Of a stretch of DNA of 64,000 nucleotides, positions 34,843 to 46,063 are shown in pieces. The position numbers were made by a program, and so were the translations under genes. The DNA is taken from NCBI RefSeq assembly GCF_000002595.2, contig NC_057018.1, forward strand, positions 756,206 to 820,205, in the 5' to 3' direction. The notes below the pieces were generated by a model that was given only the letters and a program-made list of their open reading frames with translations, was not told the origin of the DNA and made no database searches. This stretch comes from Chlamydomonas reinhardtii (taxonomy: Eukaryota; Chlorophyta; Chlorophyceae; Chlamydomonadales; Chlamydomonadaceae). Within the stretch, counting starts at the first letter, position 1; each line of letters begins with the position of its first letter.

Positions 34843-35569
34843 CATGCCAAGCAATCAGCAGCCACGCAGCACGGCGACAGCATTCAGCAGCTGCAGCTAC
34901 AAGCGCTGGCGCTCCACGCCTCTGTCTCAGAGGCCCAGGGCGCTGCGCTTGCAGCTGAACGGCGGCAGAAGGAGCTGCAAGGCACGGTCGCAGCGCTGCA
35001 AGTCCAGATGGAGGAGCAACGTTGCGCGCTAGAGGACACCCAGCGCGCCCTGGCCCGAGCAGGGTGCTCCGGGGGGGGTCGACGAGGGTAAAGTCCTGCT
35101 GAAGTCGGTTAGCCCTGAGCTGCTCGAGAAACTCAAGGCGGCTGGAAATCTGGAGGCGGTGGCCAGTGCGAGTGGCGCAAACGTCTCCGGACGATACGTG
35201 CGCGCGTGGCGGTTAAAGGGTAGGGAGGTGTGGAATGTCGTGGTGGAGGTGACACAGCAGGAGCGGAGCGCGCTCATTCGGGTGGCGCAGCAGGTCCGTG
35301 CGGCTGGTGCCGTTGTCGCACCGTATCTGACCCGGGTAGGGTGTGAGATGCGCAAGGAGCAACTGAAGGCTTTTGAGGAGCTTCGTGAGAAGGGGCTCCG
35401 ACCCCGATGGAAAGGTGGAGCGGGCATTACGTGCTCGGGCGCGTAAACAGCGTATAGACGCTTTAGAAGACACTTTGCTTTTTGCTATCAAGCGCCTCCG
35501 GACTCAGAAGAGTTAGTGGGGCCACATGGACTCCGACGCCATGTAAATGCTCATGCTCATGCCAAGCAA
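34843..35569 (+). mobile_element. LINE-like insertion carrying only ORF1-like sequence
   Basis: A 703-bp segment (34855-35557) is bounded by the 12-bp direct repeat CATGCCAAGCAA (34843-34854, 35558-35569). Unit B has that word once (41541-41552) with no insert, so this is an empty-site pair. The insert ends in an ATGCTC-type short tail. It has a coiled-coil-like stretch (QLQALALHASVSEAQ, about 34880-35070) and then a separate region with ALIRVAQQVRAAG and RKEQLKAFEELREKG (about 35160-35445). That layout recalls the RRM-like core of L1-type ORF1 proteins. No reverse transcriptase is present. A variable-length target duplication fits LINE-type insertion; the family is not identified. Confidence 0.6.
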
Positions 35570-35715
35570 GGGTAGGTTCGCATTCGTCGAGTGCTTCTTG
35601 AGCCGCTCAAAATTAATAGTATTCCCTGTCACATCAGCTAACACCCTGGGAACTGGAGTCCCTTGAAGGTCAACTGCTCGACTGGCTTCTGACTTGAGTT
35701 AAGGCTTCAAGGCAC

Positions 35716-38695
35716 ATGGATACATGCCATTGGAGCCGGTTGACACCAGACCTCGTTAGGCGCATTGCTGAGTTTGCCAACGCGAACGATGTGGCGGGGT
35801 CGTGGATGCTCGTCGACCGCGCGACCGCAGCGGCCCTGCGTGGCAGCTATTCATTCATAACACCTGGTCAAAAGCGGCAGTCTCAATGGGAAACCCATCG
35901 GGCCCAGCAGCCGTGGCCCAAGTATGCCTTCGTGGCGCACTGGGGCCGCCCCGAGCCCTGGCGCTCGCTCAGCCTACCCCAGCGCGAGCGGCTGTTGTGC
36001 CTGGCCGCGTCCTCGGGCCACGCGCCCAGCCTGGACGCGGCCCTGGCGCACTGCGGCTGCGTCCTGAAGCCGGAGGTGCTGACGGCGGCCGCCGCGGCTG
36101 GCAACCTGGCGGGCTGCGAGCGGCTGCTGCACGGCGAGGGCTGCTCCTTTGAGTGGGGCGCTCTCAGACAGTCGGCGGAAGCGGGGCACTTGCGAGTTCT
36201 GCAGCTGCTGCTTAAAAGCTTTGGGCCAAACGCCTTCGTGCTCCCGAACTTCTTGGCGAGGGCGGCGGAGGGCGCCTATGCCGGCGGCCAGCCCCACATC
36301 CTGGACTGGCTGCAGCAGGCGCACGGCAACAGGCCCTGTTCAGGCAGCGCAGAAGCAGCAGCTGCAGCCGTAGCGGCTGTGGTAGCTGCGGCGTACGGTG
36401 GCCAGGTGGCGATACTCGAGGACCTGCTTGCCAGGATGCAGGACGAGTTTGGTGGGCACCATCATCAACAGCAGCAGCAACCGCAAAACGAGCAGCAGGA
36501 AGGCGCGCCAGCAGCAGCAGCAGCAGCAGCCATGGCGGCAGAAGACGACCCGTCAGCCGCCGTCTACTCGTGTCGCTTGCTGGCGGTGATTGCCCGCGGC
36601 TGCCCGGTGGAGGTGTTGGAGCGGCACTACCACTCGAACTGGCCCTGGCCACCGCCCATGCCGCCGCCCATGCCGCCGCCACCGGCTGGCGACGGCGACA
36701 GCGAAGGGGAGGGCGACAGCGAAGGAGAGGGCGACAGCGAAGGGGAGGGCGACGGTGACGGCGAAGGAGAGGGCTCTGAGGACTCTGAGGGGGGCTTTGA
36801 AGGGGAATCTGATGAGGAGGGCGTTGAAGGGGACTCTGAGGAGGCCTTTGAGTTCCAGGACGAGGCGGAGGACGGCGGCGACATCATGGCGTGCAACTGG
36901 GGCCTCATCTCGCTGCTTGACGCCGCCGTGGGCAGCCCCACACCCTGCTGGGCCGCCAAGCTGGACTTCCTGCTGGACGCCTGGGGGCCGGAGGTGGCGG
37001 GCCAGGTGCTGAGGGGCGAGCGCGGGTGGCATTGTGTTTGGAAGCGCGTGTCGGTACAGCCGGATTACTTGGCACGGCTGCGGCACCTGCACGAGCGCGG
37101 CATGCCGCCTGACGCCGGTGCTGCAGTCGAGTGAGTTGGCTGTGTATGTGTGTGTGAAGCCGTGTGTGTTACTGCGTGTGGGGCCTGAGCGAATTCCTGT
37201 GGCTGCTGCTGCGGTTCTTGATTGTGGCCCTGATCTGCTGCGCTAGCTTGGGCTGGCTCCATCCTCCGTGTCATCACTTTGGCACGCGCCGCATGTTTTC
37301 ACCCCCGCGCCCCCGCACCGCTCCCCGCCTGCTATATACTACTGTTCCTGGCTACGCCTTCACTTCTTAAGCAATCATGAATGTAAATCCTCCCCCCAGG
37401 TCCGCGGTCCGCGGCGGGCACGCTGAGGCGCTGGCGTACCTGTGGGACGAGTGCGAGCTGCCGGTGAGGCAGTTCGACATCGACTCTGGGCTGAGGGCAA
37501 TCATAGTCTGCGGCACAGTGCCGGACGGCTATCTCGACCTACTGAAGCTGCTGCGGGCGCGCCGCGGCGTGTACCTGGGCACACGCCACGCGAAAGACAT
37601 GGCCACCGATGAGGCTGTGGTATGGCTGGCGGGGGTGGCGGTGGATGGCATGAGCAGCGGCAGCAGCAGCAGCAGCGGGGAGAGCAGTGCAGACAGCGGC
37701 AGTAGCAGCACTAGCAGCAGCAGCAGCAGCAGCAGCAGCGATGGCAGCAGCAACGGAGGTGCGGAGGTGCCGGAGACGGAGGTGGAAGGAAAGGAGGAGG
37801 AGCGGGGGGTGGAATCCAACGCGGCGGCCGGGGGAGCTGAGGAGCACGTGCACGTCATCAGCAGTCGCCGGGATGACACGCATGACACGGGCAGCAGCAG
37901 CAGCAGCGGCAATAGCAGATCGGGTAGCAGCAGTGGCGGGGAACGCTGGCGTGAGGACTGGACTAACGCTTTTGAGGCCGCTGCCAGTCGAGGTGCGGGC
38001 CTTGCCGCCCTGCGTGCGCTGCGTGCTCGCGGCGCGGCAGTGGACCTGGCTGCGGTGGCGAAGGGCGGCAGTGAGGAGGCGCTGGAGTGGGCGGCGGCGG
38101 AGCTGGAGGCGGAGGGCAAGCTGCAGGTGCGTGTGGTGTGGTGGGGTGGGCGGGTGGGCGGTTGGGCGTGTGTTTGGGTGCGTGGTTGGGTAGGCAGCGA
38201 GCCACACGGCAGGATGTTGAGGGCGGCATGTTGCGTGGCTGGGGAGGCTGGGGGCTGGGGGCTTCATGGGTTTGTGCAAGGGCCACGTAGCCCGGTACGC
38301 CCTCCACCCGCCCTTCCATGCCCTGCCCTTTCCCGTCTCGTCTTATTCGTTTGTCGTCCGTTTGGTCCCCCAACAGCCGCTGAGGGAGGACGCTGTGTTC
38401 GGAGCTGGCAACGTGGCGGCTCTGGACTGGCTGCTGCGCCGGCGCCTGCTACCGCCGCCGCCAATGGGGCTCTGGTGGAGTCCGCACCTGCCCATGGGCT
38501 GCTCCGGGCGGAATGCGAGCGGGTTCTGGCGGGTGCAGCTGGCGGCGCACCTGGAGATATGGAGGCAGGGGCAGCGGCAGGAGCAGGAGCAGGAGCAGGG
38601 GCAGGAGCAGGAGCAGGAGCAGGAGCAGGGGCTGCAGCAGGAGCAGGAGCAGGAGCAGGAGCAGGGGCAGGAGCAGGAGCAGGGGCAGGGGCTGC

Positions 38696-38743
<48 letters not shown>

Positions 38744-39114
38744 GGCAGGAGCAGGGGCAGGAGCAGGAGCAGGGGCTGCAGCAGGGGCAGGAGCAGGAGC
38801 AGGGGCTGCAGCAGGAGCGGAAGCGGAAGCAGGAGGAAACGCCAGGAGGCCAGGAGCCCGACACGCCGCATGTTGATTCAGGCTACCCGCAGCTGCAGCC
38901 ACATGGACAGGAGCAGGGGAGCCAGCGCTGCTGCTGGGGAGCAGGTGTGTGGCAGGAGGTAGCGAGGGAGGCGGCGACTCGTGCGGCGCTGGCTCGCTGC
39001 GTGAGCACGTTTGCGCTACACCAGCAGCGATGGCTGGAGGTGCAGGCGCAGCAGGCATGTGTCGGGTGTGCGGCAGGCGGTGCAGGTGCGGGTGTATGTG
39101 ATCCAGGGCTGTAG
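35716..39114 (+). CDS. F-box-like/ankyrin-repeat family protein (ANK-4), 3 exons
   Basis: Exons are 35716-37130, 37400-38126 and 38377-39114 (2880 nt, 959 aa). Junctions: GA|GTGAGT...CCCAG|GTCC (phase 2) and CAG|GTGCGT...AACAG|CCG (phase 0). The start MDTCHWSRLTPDLVRR matches ANK-5 almost exactly. The order is F-box-like N-terminus, FVAHWGRPEPWRSLSLPQRE, ankyrin-like repeats to about residue 210, an Ala/Gln section, an acidic stretch with DSEGEG repeats (one EDSEGGFE unit), the module SAVRGGHAEALAYLWDE, Ser runs, EEALEWAAAELEAEG, and in exon 3 GAGNVAALDWLLRRRLLPP followed by a Glu-Gln repeat of about 80 residues (38576-38816). It is the tandem duplicate of ANK-5. Likely a protein-binding scaffold; no substrate can be named. 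Confidence 0.8.
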
Positions 39115-39636
39115 GTGCTTGCGGACATGCAGGCGTGGAGCGTGCCGTGCCGTACCTCCCAGGCAGGGGTGTGCCGTACCTCCTAGGGCCCGGTGTGGCC
39201 CTGTGCCTCGGCCCGCGGGTGCGCCTGGTGCGTGTGCCGCACACTCAGGATTCTTTTTTTAAGCCGTCAGCATGCTTACAGCCGGCAAAATAATAACTCC
39301 CGGTGGCAAAATAATAACTCCCAGCGCCGGCAGCGCTAGCTGGCGCAGCAGGGCTACGGTAGTTTATTTCTTGAGACGGATAAAAGTGGTCGTTGCGGTG
39401 CCAGTGTGGTTGCTCGAGACGAATGAGTGTGCGATGGGACAGTGTTAAGGCAGGTTGGTGAAGTCCGTGAGTAGGGTGCAGCTGATTCCCAGACCCCAGC
39501 AGATGGCAAACAATTTGGAACGCCAGTGCAGGAGAGTACAGGTAATGGTCATTGCGGTGCCACGGTTGACTCGGGCGGGCTGGCAAGCGGCGGCGTGTAC
39601 CGTACTGCTAAATATGTTGGGTGGCAACTGGTAGGG
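39115..39636. other. ANK-4 3' region
   Basis: Duplicated in the ANK-5 3' region (46064-46677). It contains two copies of a CGTGCCGTACCTC-type unit, a pair of GCAAAATAATAACTCCC repeats (about 39284 and 39306), and the GTGCGATGGGACAG dispersed repeat (39426-39545). No TGTAA was found. Confidence 0.6.
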
Positions 39637-40225
39637 CCGTGAAGGCTGCGCGGCACTTGGGGACGCACAAAAAGGGAAATAATAATCTATAATAATGACC
39701 GATGACCGGGTGGCGTTAGGCCGATAGGGACATAGGGTTACGGCATCTCTGCATCAGCGGTACGTCGGTGCGACATGCAGCCGTGCGGCTCTTGCACTGC
39801 CGCACTGTCCTTTTCTGGTCGGGTTGCCACTTGCCAGCACACACACACACACATACAGACACCTGCGCCAACGGCCTACCTGCCCGAATTCTCCACCTTC
39901 GGTGGATTCGGGGCAATGGGGCAAATTCCTAAAGTGCAAATGGAGGATACTGCTAGTACCTGCCCCCTACCTGCCACACCACCCCGCCAGGAACGCCGCA
40001 TCGGCACGGCCCCTGAGCTCGTCCTCCGAGCGAAAGGAGGCTGCGGTTTGGGGGGCAGGGGAGCGCAGGGGCATGAGAGGGAGCAGGGGCGGCCGGAGGA
40101 GCAGGGGGAGGGGCATCGGGGCGTGTTGCAAGAGGCGCATTCCTGGGCTTGGGGCTGAACGGCTTGGAGATGTTGTTCGGACCTGTTGCAAGAACACAAG
40201 TAAGCACGCCCAAAACACAGACGCG

Positions 40226-41331
40226 CAGTGCTCGTATCTTGTAGATGCCCTCAGGCACCCGGCATCTACACATGCGTAGATGACCCTGACCGCGGCATCT
40301 ACACTTAAGCCCCCAAGCAGGGGGGGGGTACGAACTAAACCTCCAGACCCCATGTCCCAAAACCTCCCGACCCCCCCTCCGGACCGACCGACCGACCCCC
40401 ACCACCGTGCAACCCCTCAAAACCCCCTCAAAACCCTTTGGTTTTTAGCCATGTCGGTGTCAATCGACTGCTCTCGGCGAGCTCTACAATTGTATACCTC
40501 CGGTTCAGCTGGAGGCACAACTTGACTGGCAGCCATGCCACACATGTCCATGTGTCCATGGCCGACCACCGACCCTTCTGTCAGACTACCGGGGCGTGCG
40601 CTTAAGGTTACAATTGCGCTGTACATATGATGTTTGGGACTGTGTGCCGGAAGAGATTGGTCGACTTTCTCCCGGGATCAAGTGAAGAATCCCGGGATTC
40701 ACGTCACGCTCGATGGCCGGCAGCAGCCTTGTCGCCATGGCCCACACGAAGCCTTGGCCGTTACAAGTTAGCATCAGTTCGCATAGTCTCCATGACACCA
40801 GTGAGAGACGCTCCAGTGGGACTCTACGCTACTACGATGCCGATGTGGACGGACATGCGGCCGCTTTCCAGAGGCCAAACGTTCTGCAAATGCTTTAGTA
40901 TGTGCATGCTAATGTGTGCTAGTGCTTGTGCTAATGGGAGGAGCGTTTAGAGGGGCGTATAGGGCGCAGAGACGAAATCTGGCAGTCCCACCCACATCCG
41001 CGTGACGAAACCTTGGGGACCCCCGACCCCGACGACCGACCCTGAACTTTGAGGGCCCATAACTTTGCAATTACTACCCTGATTGAAACTCTGAAAGTGG
41101 ATTTGGAGTCCTCGCGTCAAGCTCTTTCGTTTTAGAACATGGGGCCTTTCCCAGTCGAAACTACCCCCCCCCTGCCCCAAGCCCCCCAAAACGTCTACGC
41201 TTCCCCCATTTTTGCGCCAAAACCGGCCAAAAACGTCTACACATGCGTAGATGCGCGGCACCCAAACCCAAAATTTTTTTGGGCGGATTTTGGGCAGATT
41301 TCTACAGTGTAGATGGAAGATACGAGCACTG
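40226..41331. mobile_element. Non-autonomous hAT-like DNA transposon (1,106 bp)
   Basis: Termini CAGTGCTCGTATCTT (40226) and AAGATACGAGCACTG (ending 41331) are inverted. The 8-bp direct repeat CAGACGCG flanks it (40218-40225, 41332-41339). Unit A has the unfilled site with one CAGACGCG near 34629, so insertion postdates the duplication. Sub-terminal palindromes of the CATCTACACATGCGTAGATG type occur at both ends. No transposase-like frame was recognised in the interior. Confidence 0.92.
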
Positions 41332-41693
41332 CAGACGCGCCTCGAACCCCATCTGGTATCTGAGATGCTCAGTGCCGGTCAGGTTGGTGTTTGTTAATTC
41401 GGGGGGAGCATAGTTGGTTTTCATGCTGATGGTGTGTGAAGAAGATAGGCGAGGAGGGGTTGAAGCGGGGTTGAGCCCAAGGTTGAGCCGTGGGACTGCC
41501 AGGGTCGAGTGAGAGGATGCGTGGCGCCATTGCGGGGCAGCATGCCAAGCAAGGGTAGATTTGCATTCGTCGAGTGTTTATTGAGCCGCTCAACATCAGT
41601 TTTATCCGCTTTCAGCCGACACACCGGGAACTGGAGTCTCTTGAAGATCAACTGCTCGACTGGCTTCTGACTCGAGTTAAGGCCTCGAGGCAC

Positions 41694-42437
41694 ATGGATA
41701 TATGTCATTGGAGCCGGTTGACACCAGACCTCGTTAGGCGCATTGCTGAGTTTGCCAACGCGAACGATGTGGCGGGGTCGTGGATGCTCGTCGACCGCGC
41801 GACCGCAGCGGCCCTGCGTGGCAGCTATTCTTTTATAACACTTGGTCAAAAGCGGCAGTCTCGATGGCGGACCCATCGGGCCCAGCAGCCGTGGCCCAAG
41901 TATGCCTTCGTGGCGCACTGGGGCCGCCCCGAGCCCTGGCGCTCGCTCAGCCTACCCCAGCGCGAGCGGCTGCTGTGCCTGGCCGCGTCCTCGGGCCACG
42001 TGCCCAGCCTGGACGCGGCCCTGGCGCAGTGCGGCTGCGCCCTGGAGCCGGAGGTGCTGACGGCGGCCGCCGCGGCCGGCAACCTGGCGGGCTGCGAGCG
42101 GCTGCTACATGAGGGCTGCTCCTTTGACTGGGGCGCTCTCAGGCAGTCGGCGGAAGCGGGGCACTTGCGAGTTCTGCAGCTGCTGCTTGAAAGCTTCGAA
42201 TCAGTTCCCTTCAAGCTCTCGGACTTCTTGGCGAGGGCGGCCGAGGGCGCCTGCGCCGGCAGCCAGCCCCACGTCCTGGAATGGCTGCAGCAGGCGCACG
42301 GCTACAGCCCCTGCTCAGGCAGCGCAGCAGCAACAGCTGCAGCCGTAGAGGTTGTAGTAGCTGCGGCGGAGGGTGGCCAGGTGGGGATACTCGAGGGCCT
42401 GCTTGCCAGGATGCCGGACGTGTTTCTTGGTGGGCAA

Positions 42438-42492
<55 letters not shown>

Positions 42493-42516
42493 TGCAAAAC
42501 GAGCAGCAGGAAGGCG

Positions 42517-42557
<41 letters not shown>

Positions 42558-43330
42558 ATGGCGGCAGAAGAAGACCCGTTAGCCGCCGTCTACTCGCGTC
42601 GCTTGCTGGCGGCGATTGCCTACGGCTGCCCGCTGGAGGTGTTGGAGCGGCACTACCACTCGCACTGGCCCTGGCCGCCGCCCATGCCGCCGCCCATGCC
42701 GCCGCCACCGGCTGGCGACGGCGACAGCGAAGGGGAGGGCGACAGCGAAGGGGAGGGCGACAGCGAAGGGAAGGGCTCTGAGGACTCTGAGGGGGGCTTT
42801 GAAGAGGACTCTGAGGGGGGCTTTGAAGAGGACTCTGAGGGGGGCTTTGAAGAGGACTCTGAGGGGGGCTTTGAAGAGGACTCTGAGGGGGGCTTTGAAG
42901 AGGACTCTGAGGGGGGCTTTGAAGAGGACTCTGAGGGGGGCTTTGAAGAGGACTCTGAGGGGGGCTTTGAAGAGGACTCTGAGGGGGGCTTTGAAGGGGA
43001 ATCTGATGAGGAGGGCGTTGAAGGGGACTCTGAGGAGGCCTTTGAGTTCCAGGACGAGGCGGAGGACGGCGGCGACATCATGGCGTGCAACTGGGGCCTC
43101 ATCTCGCTGCTTGACGCCGCCGTGGGCAGCCCCACACCCTGCTGGTCCGCCAAGCTCGACTTCCTGCTGGACGCTTGGGGGCCGGAGGTGGCGGGCCAGG
43201 TGCTGAGGGGCGAGCGCGGGAGTGTGCGGCTGCACCCGAAATCCCGCCTAACCGCCGACTTGTGTGCGCGTCTGCGGCACCTGCACGAGCGCGGCATGCC
43301 GCCTAGCCGGGCGGCGGTCGAGTGAGTCAG

Positions 43331-43411
<81 letters not shown>

Positions 43412-43412
43412 T

Positions 43413-43447
<35 letters not shown>

Positions 43448-43492
43448 GTGTGGTGTGTGTGGTGTGTGTTGTGTGTGTTGTGTGTGTGTGTG

Positions 43493-43534
<42 letters not shown>

Positions 43535-46063
43535 GCGTATGTTATGGGGGTGTGTTAATGCGTGTATGGGGCCTGAGCTTATTCCTGTTGCTGCTGCAGT
43601 CCTTGGTTGTGGCCCTGATCTGTACGTCGCTCTTGTGCTGGCTCCTCGCTCCATGCCACGTCGTAATAACCTGCGTGTCGGCAAACTCCATGCACGCTTC
43701 CACCCCCGCACCCCCGGACCACTCCCCGTCCGCTATCCTACTGTTCCTGGCTACGCCTTCACTTCTTAGATAATCATGCATGTAAATCCCCCCCGCCCCC
43801 ACCCGCACAGGTCCGCGGTCCGCGGCGGGCAAGCCGACGCGTTGGCGTACCTTTGGGATGAGTGCAGACTGCCGGTGAAGCAGTGCGACATTGACTATGG
43901 GCTGAAGGCAATCCTCGGCAAAGGGCCGGACAGCTATCTCGACCTACTGAAGCTGTTGCGGGCGCGCCGCGGCGTGTTCCTGGGCACACGCCACGCGAAA
44001 GACATGGCCACAGATGAGGCCGTGCTTTGGCTGGCGGGGGTGGCTGTGGATGGCATGAGCAGCTGTAGCAGTAGCAGCAGCGGCGAGAGTAATGCAGACA
44101 GCGGCAGCAGCAGCGGCAGCAGCAGCGATGGCAGTAGCAGCGAAGGTGCGGAGGTGCCTGAGACGGAGGTGGAAGGAAAGGAGGAGGAGCGGAGGGTGGA
44201 ATCCAACGCGGCGGCCGGGGGAGCTGAGGAGCACGTGCACGTCATCAGCAGTCGCCGGGATGATACGCATGACACGGGCAGCAGCAGCAGCGGCAGTAGC
44301 AGATCGGGTAGCAGCAGTGGCGGGGAACGCTGGCGTGAGGACTGGACTGACGCTTTCAAGGCCGCTGCCAGGCGCGGTGCAGGCCTTGCCGCCCTGCGTG
44401 CGTTGCGCGCTCGCGGCGCGGCGGTGGACCTGGGTGCGGTGGCGGAGGGCGGCAGCGAGGAGGCGCTGGAGTGGGCGGCGGCGGAGCTGGCAGCGGAGGG
44501 CAAGCTGCAGGTGTGTGCGTGCGGTCGGGTGGGAGGGAGGGTAGGCGTGTGTTTGGGTGCGTGGTTGGGTGGGCTGCGAAGCACACGGAGGCTGGCGGGA
44601 TGCTGAGGGCGGCATGTTGCGTGGCTGAGGGCGGCATGTTGCGTAGCTGGGGAGGCTGGGGGCTGGGGGCTGGGGCACTGGGGGCTGGGGGCTGGGGGCT
44701 GGGGGCTGGGGCGCTGGGGGCTGGGGGCTGGGGGCTGGGGGCTGGGGGCTGGGGGGCTGGGGGCTGCGTGGGTTTGTGCAAGGGCCACGTCGCCCAGTAC
44801 GCCTTCCACCCGCCCTTCCACGCCCTGCCCTTTCCCGTCTCGGCTTAGTCGTTTGTTGTCTACTTGGTCCCCCAACAGCCGCTTTTGCAGCTGCAGTTCT
44901 CCTTACCACGCGACTGTTTCCTTACGGGATTGGTTCAACGTTAACCCCAACAGCCGCTGAGGAACGACGAAGCCCGCGCTGTGTTCGAAGCTGGCAACGT
45001 GGCGGCACTGTACTGGCTGCTGTGCCGGCGCCTGCTGCCGCCGCCGCCGCCAGTGGGGCCTTGGTGGAGCCCGTACCTGCCCGGTGGCTGCTCCGGGCTG
45101 GGTGCGAGCGAGTTCTGGTGGGTGCAGCTGGCGGCGCACATGGCGATATGGAGGCAGGGGCAGGGGCAGGGGCAGGGGCAGGGGCAGGGGCAGGGGCAGG
45201 GGCAGGGGCAGGGGCAGGGACAGGGGCAGGGGCAGGGGCAGGGGCAGGGGCAGGGGCAGGGGCAGGGGCAGGGGCAGGGGCAGGGGCAGGGGCAGGGGCA
45301 GGGGCAGGGGCAGGGGCAGGGGCAGGGGCAGGAGCAGGGGCAGGGGCAGGGGCAGGGGCAGGAGCAGGAGCAGGAGCAGGAGCAGGGGCAGGAGCAGGGG
45401 CAGGGGCAGGGGCAGGGGCAGGAGCAGGAGCAGGGGCAGGGGCAGGGGCAGGGGCAGGAGCAGGGGCAGGGGCAGGAGCAGGAGCAGGGGCAGGGGCAGG
45501 GGCAGGGGCAGGGGCAGGGGCAGGGGCAGGGGCAGGGGCAGGGGCGGGGGCAGGAGCAGGAGCAGGGGCAGGAGCAGGGGCAGGGGCAGGGGCAGGGGCA
45601 GGGGCAGGGGCAGGGGCAGGGGCAGGGGCAGGGGCAGGGGCAGGGGCAGGGGCAGGGGCAGGGGCAGGGGCAGGAGCAGGGGCAGGGGCAGGGGCAGGGG
45701 CAGCAGCTGCAGCTGCAGCTGCAGCTGCAGCCGCAGCAGCTACAGCCTCAGCACCTTCAGCCTCAGCAGGAGCGGAAGCGGAAGCGGGAGGACACGCCAG
45801 CAGGCCAGGAGCCCGACACGCCGCAGTTTGATTCAGGCTGCCCGCACCTGCAGCCACAGGGACAGGAGCAGGGGAGCCAGCGCTGCTGCTGGGGAGCAGG
45901 TGTGTGGCAGGAGGTAGCGAGGGATGCGGCGACTGTTGCGGCGGAGGCGCGGGCTCGCGGCGGGAGCATGTTGGCGCCACACCAGCAGCGATGGCTGGAG
46001 GCGAAGGCGCAGGCATGTGTCGAGAGTGCGGCAGGCGGTGCGTGCAGGTGCGGGTGTATGTGA
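41694..46063 (+). CDS. F-box-like/ankyrin-repeat family protein (ANK-5), 3 exons
   Basis: Exons are 41694-43321, 43811-44510 and 44954-46063 (3438 nt, 1145 aa), with the same junction phases as ANK-4. The ATG at 41694 gives MDICHWSRLTPDLVRR; the frame upstream has no family similarity. Compared with ANK-4 it carries a Gln run (42440-42492), an Ala run, nine EDSEGGFE units encoded by a 24-bp repeat (42780-42995) and, in exon 3, a Gln-Gly tract of about 180 residues from a CAGGGG hexamer (45154-45700). The C-terminus HQQRWLEAKAQACVESAAGG matches ANK-4. The acceptor at 44954 is chosen because it restores the family sequence PLRNDEARAVFEAGNVAAL; an alternative CAACAG about 75 bp upstream would add unrelated residues. 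Biological role unknown. Confidence 0.8.
42780..42995 (+). repeat. 24-bp coding minisatellite, nine units
   Basis: GAGGACTCTGAGGGGGGCTT-type 24-mers repeat nine times without visible substitutions, coding EDSEGGFE each time. ANK-4 has a single unit at the matching place. Confidence 0.95.
43332..43531 (+). repeat. (GT)n microsatellite in ANK-5 intron 1
   Basis: About 200 bp of GT with TT and GGT interruptions, starting about 10 nt after the 5' splice site. The matching tract in ANK-4 is about 20 bp and in ANK-3 about 60 bp. Confidence 0.95.
44653..44766 (+). repeat. GGGGGCT heptamer array in ANK-5 intron 2
   Basis: About 15 units of GGGGGCT/GGGGC(A/G)CT on the sense strand, with regularly spaced G5 runs suited to quadruplex formation in DNA or the pre-mRNA. 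ANK-4 has only about two units in the same intron. Confidence 0.9.
45154..45700 (+). repeat. CAGGGG hexanucleotide array inside ANK-5 exon 3
   Basis: About 90 hexamer units, mostly CAGGGG with scattered CAGGAG. In the coding frame it reads Gln-Gly/Gln-Glu. The other two plus frames are also open (Gly-Ala and Gly-Arg) because the hexamer has no stop in any of them. Confidence 0.95.

Larger units (their letters stand above)
34048..39636 (+). repeat. Tandem duplication, unit A
   Basis: The unit starts with GCCGTGAAGGCTGTGCGGCA and runs to the point where GCCGTGAAGGCTGCGCGGCA begins unit B, a spacing of 5,589 bp. It contains a 5' region (34048-35715), ANK-4, and a 3' region with the GTGCGATGGGACAG repeat. 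Its match to unit B is broken by a 703-bp insertion (34855-35557) found only here. Confidence 0.85.

Noticed and set aside
40586-40798. Small minus-strand frame inside the 1.1-kb hAT-like element as a transposase remnant
   Set aside because: No recognisable hAT residues and only about 70 codons. The element is better described as non-autonomous.
44922-46016. Long minus-strand Pro-Ala frame opposite ANK-5 exon 3, and similar ones opposite ANK-4 and ANK-1
   Set aside because: They are mirror images of CAGGGG, CAGGAG and CCGGCA hexamer arrays, which contain no stops in several frames. They lack splice context and conservation.
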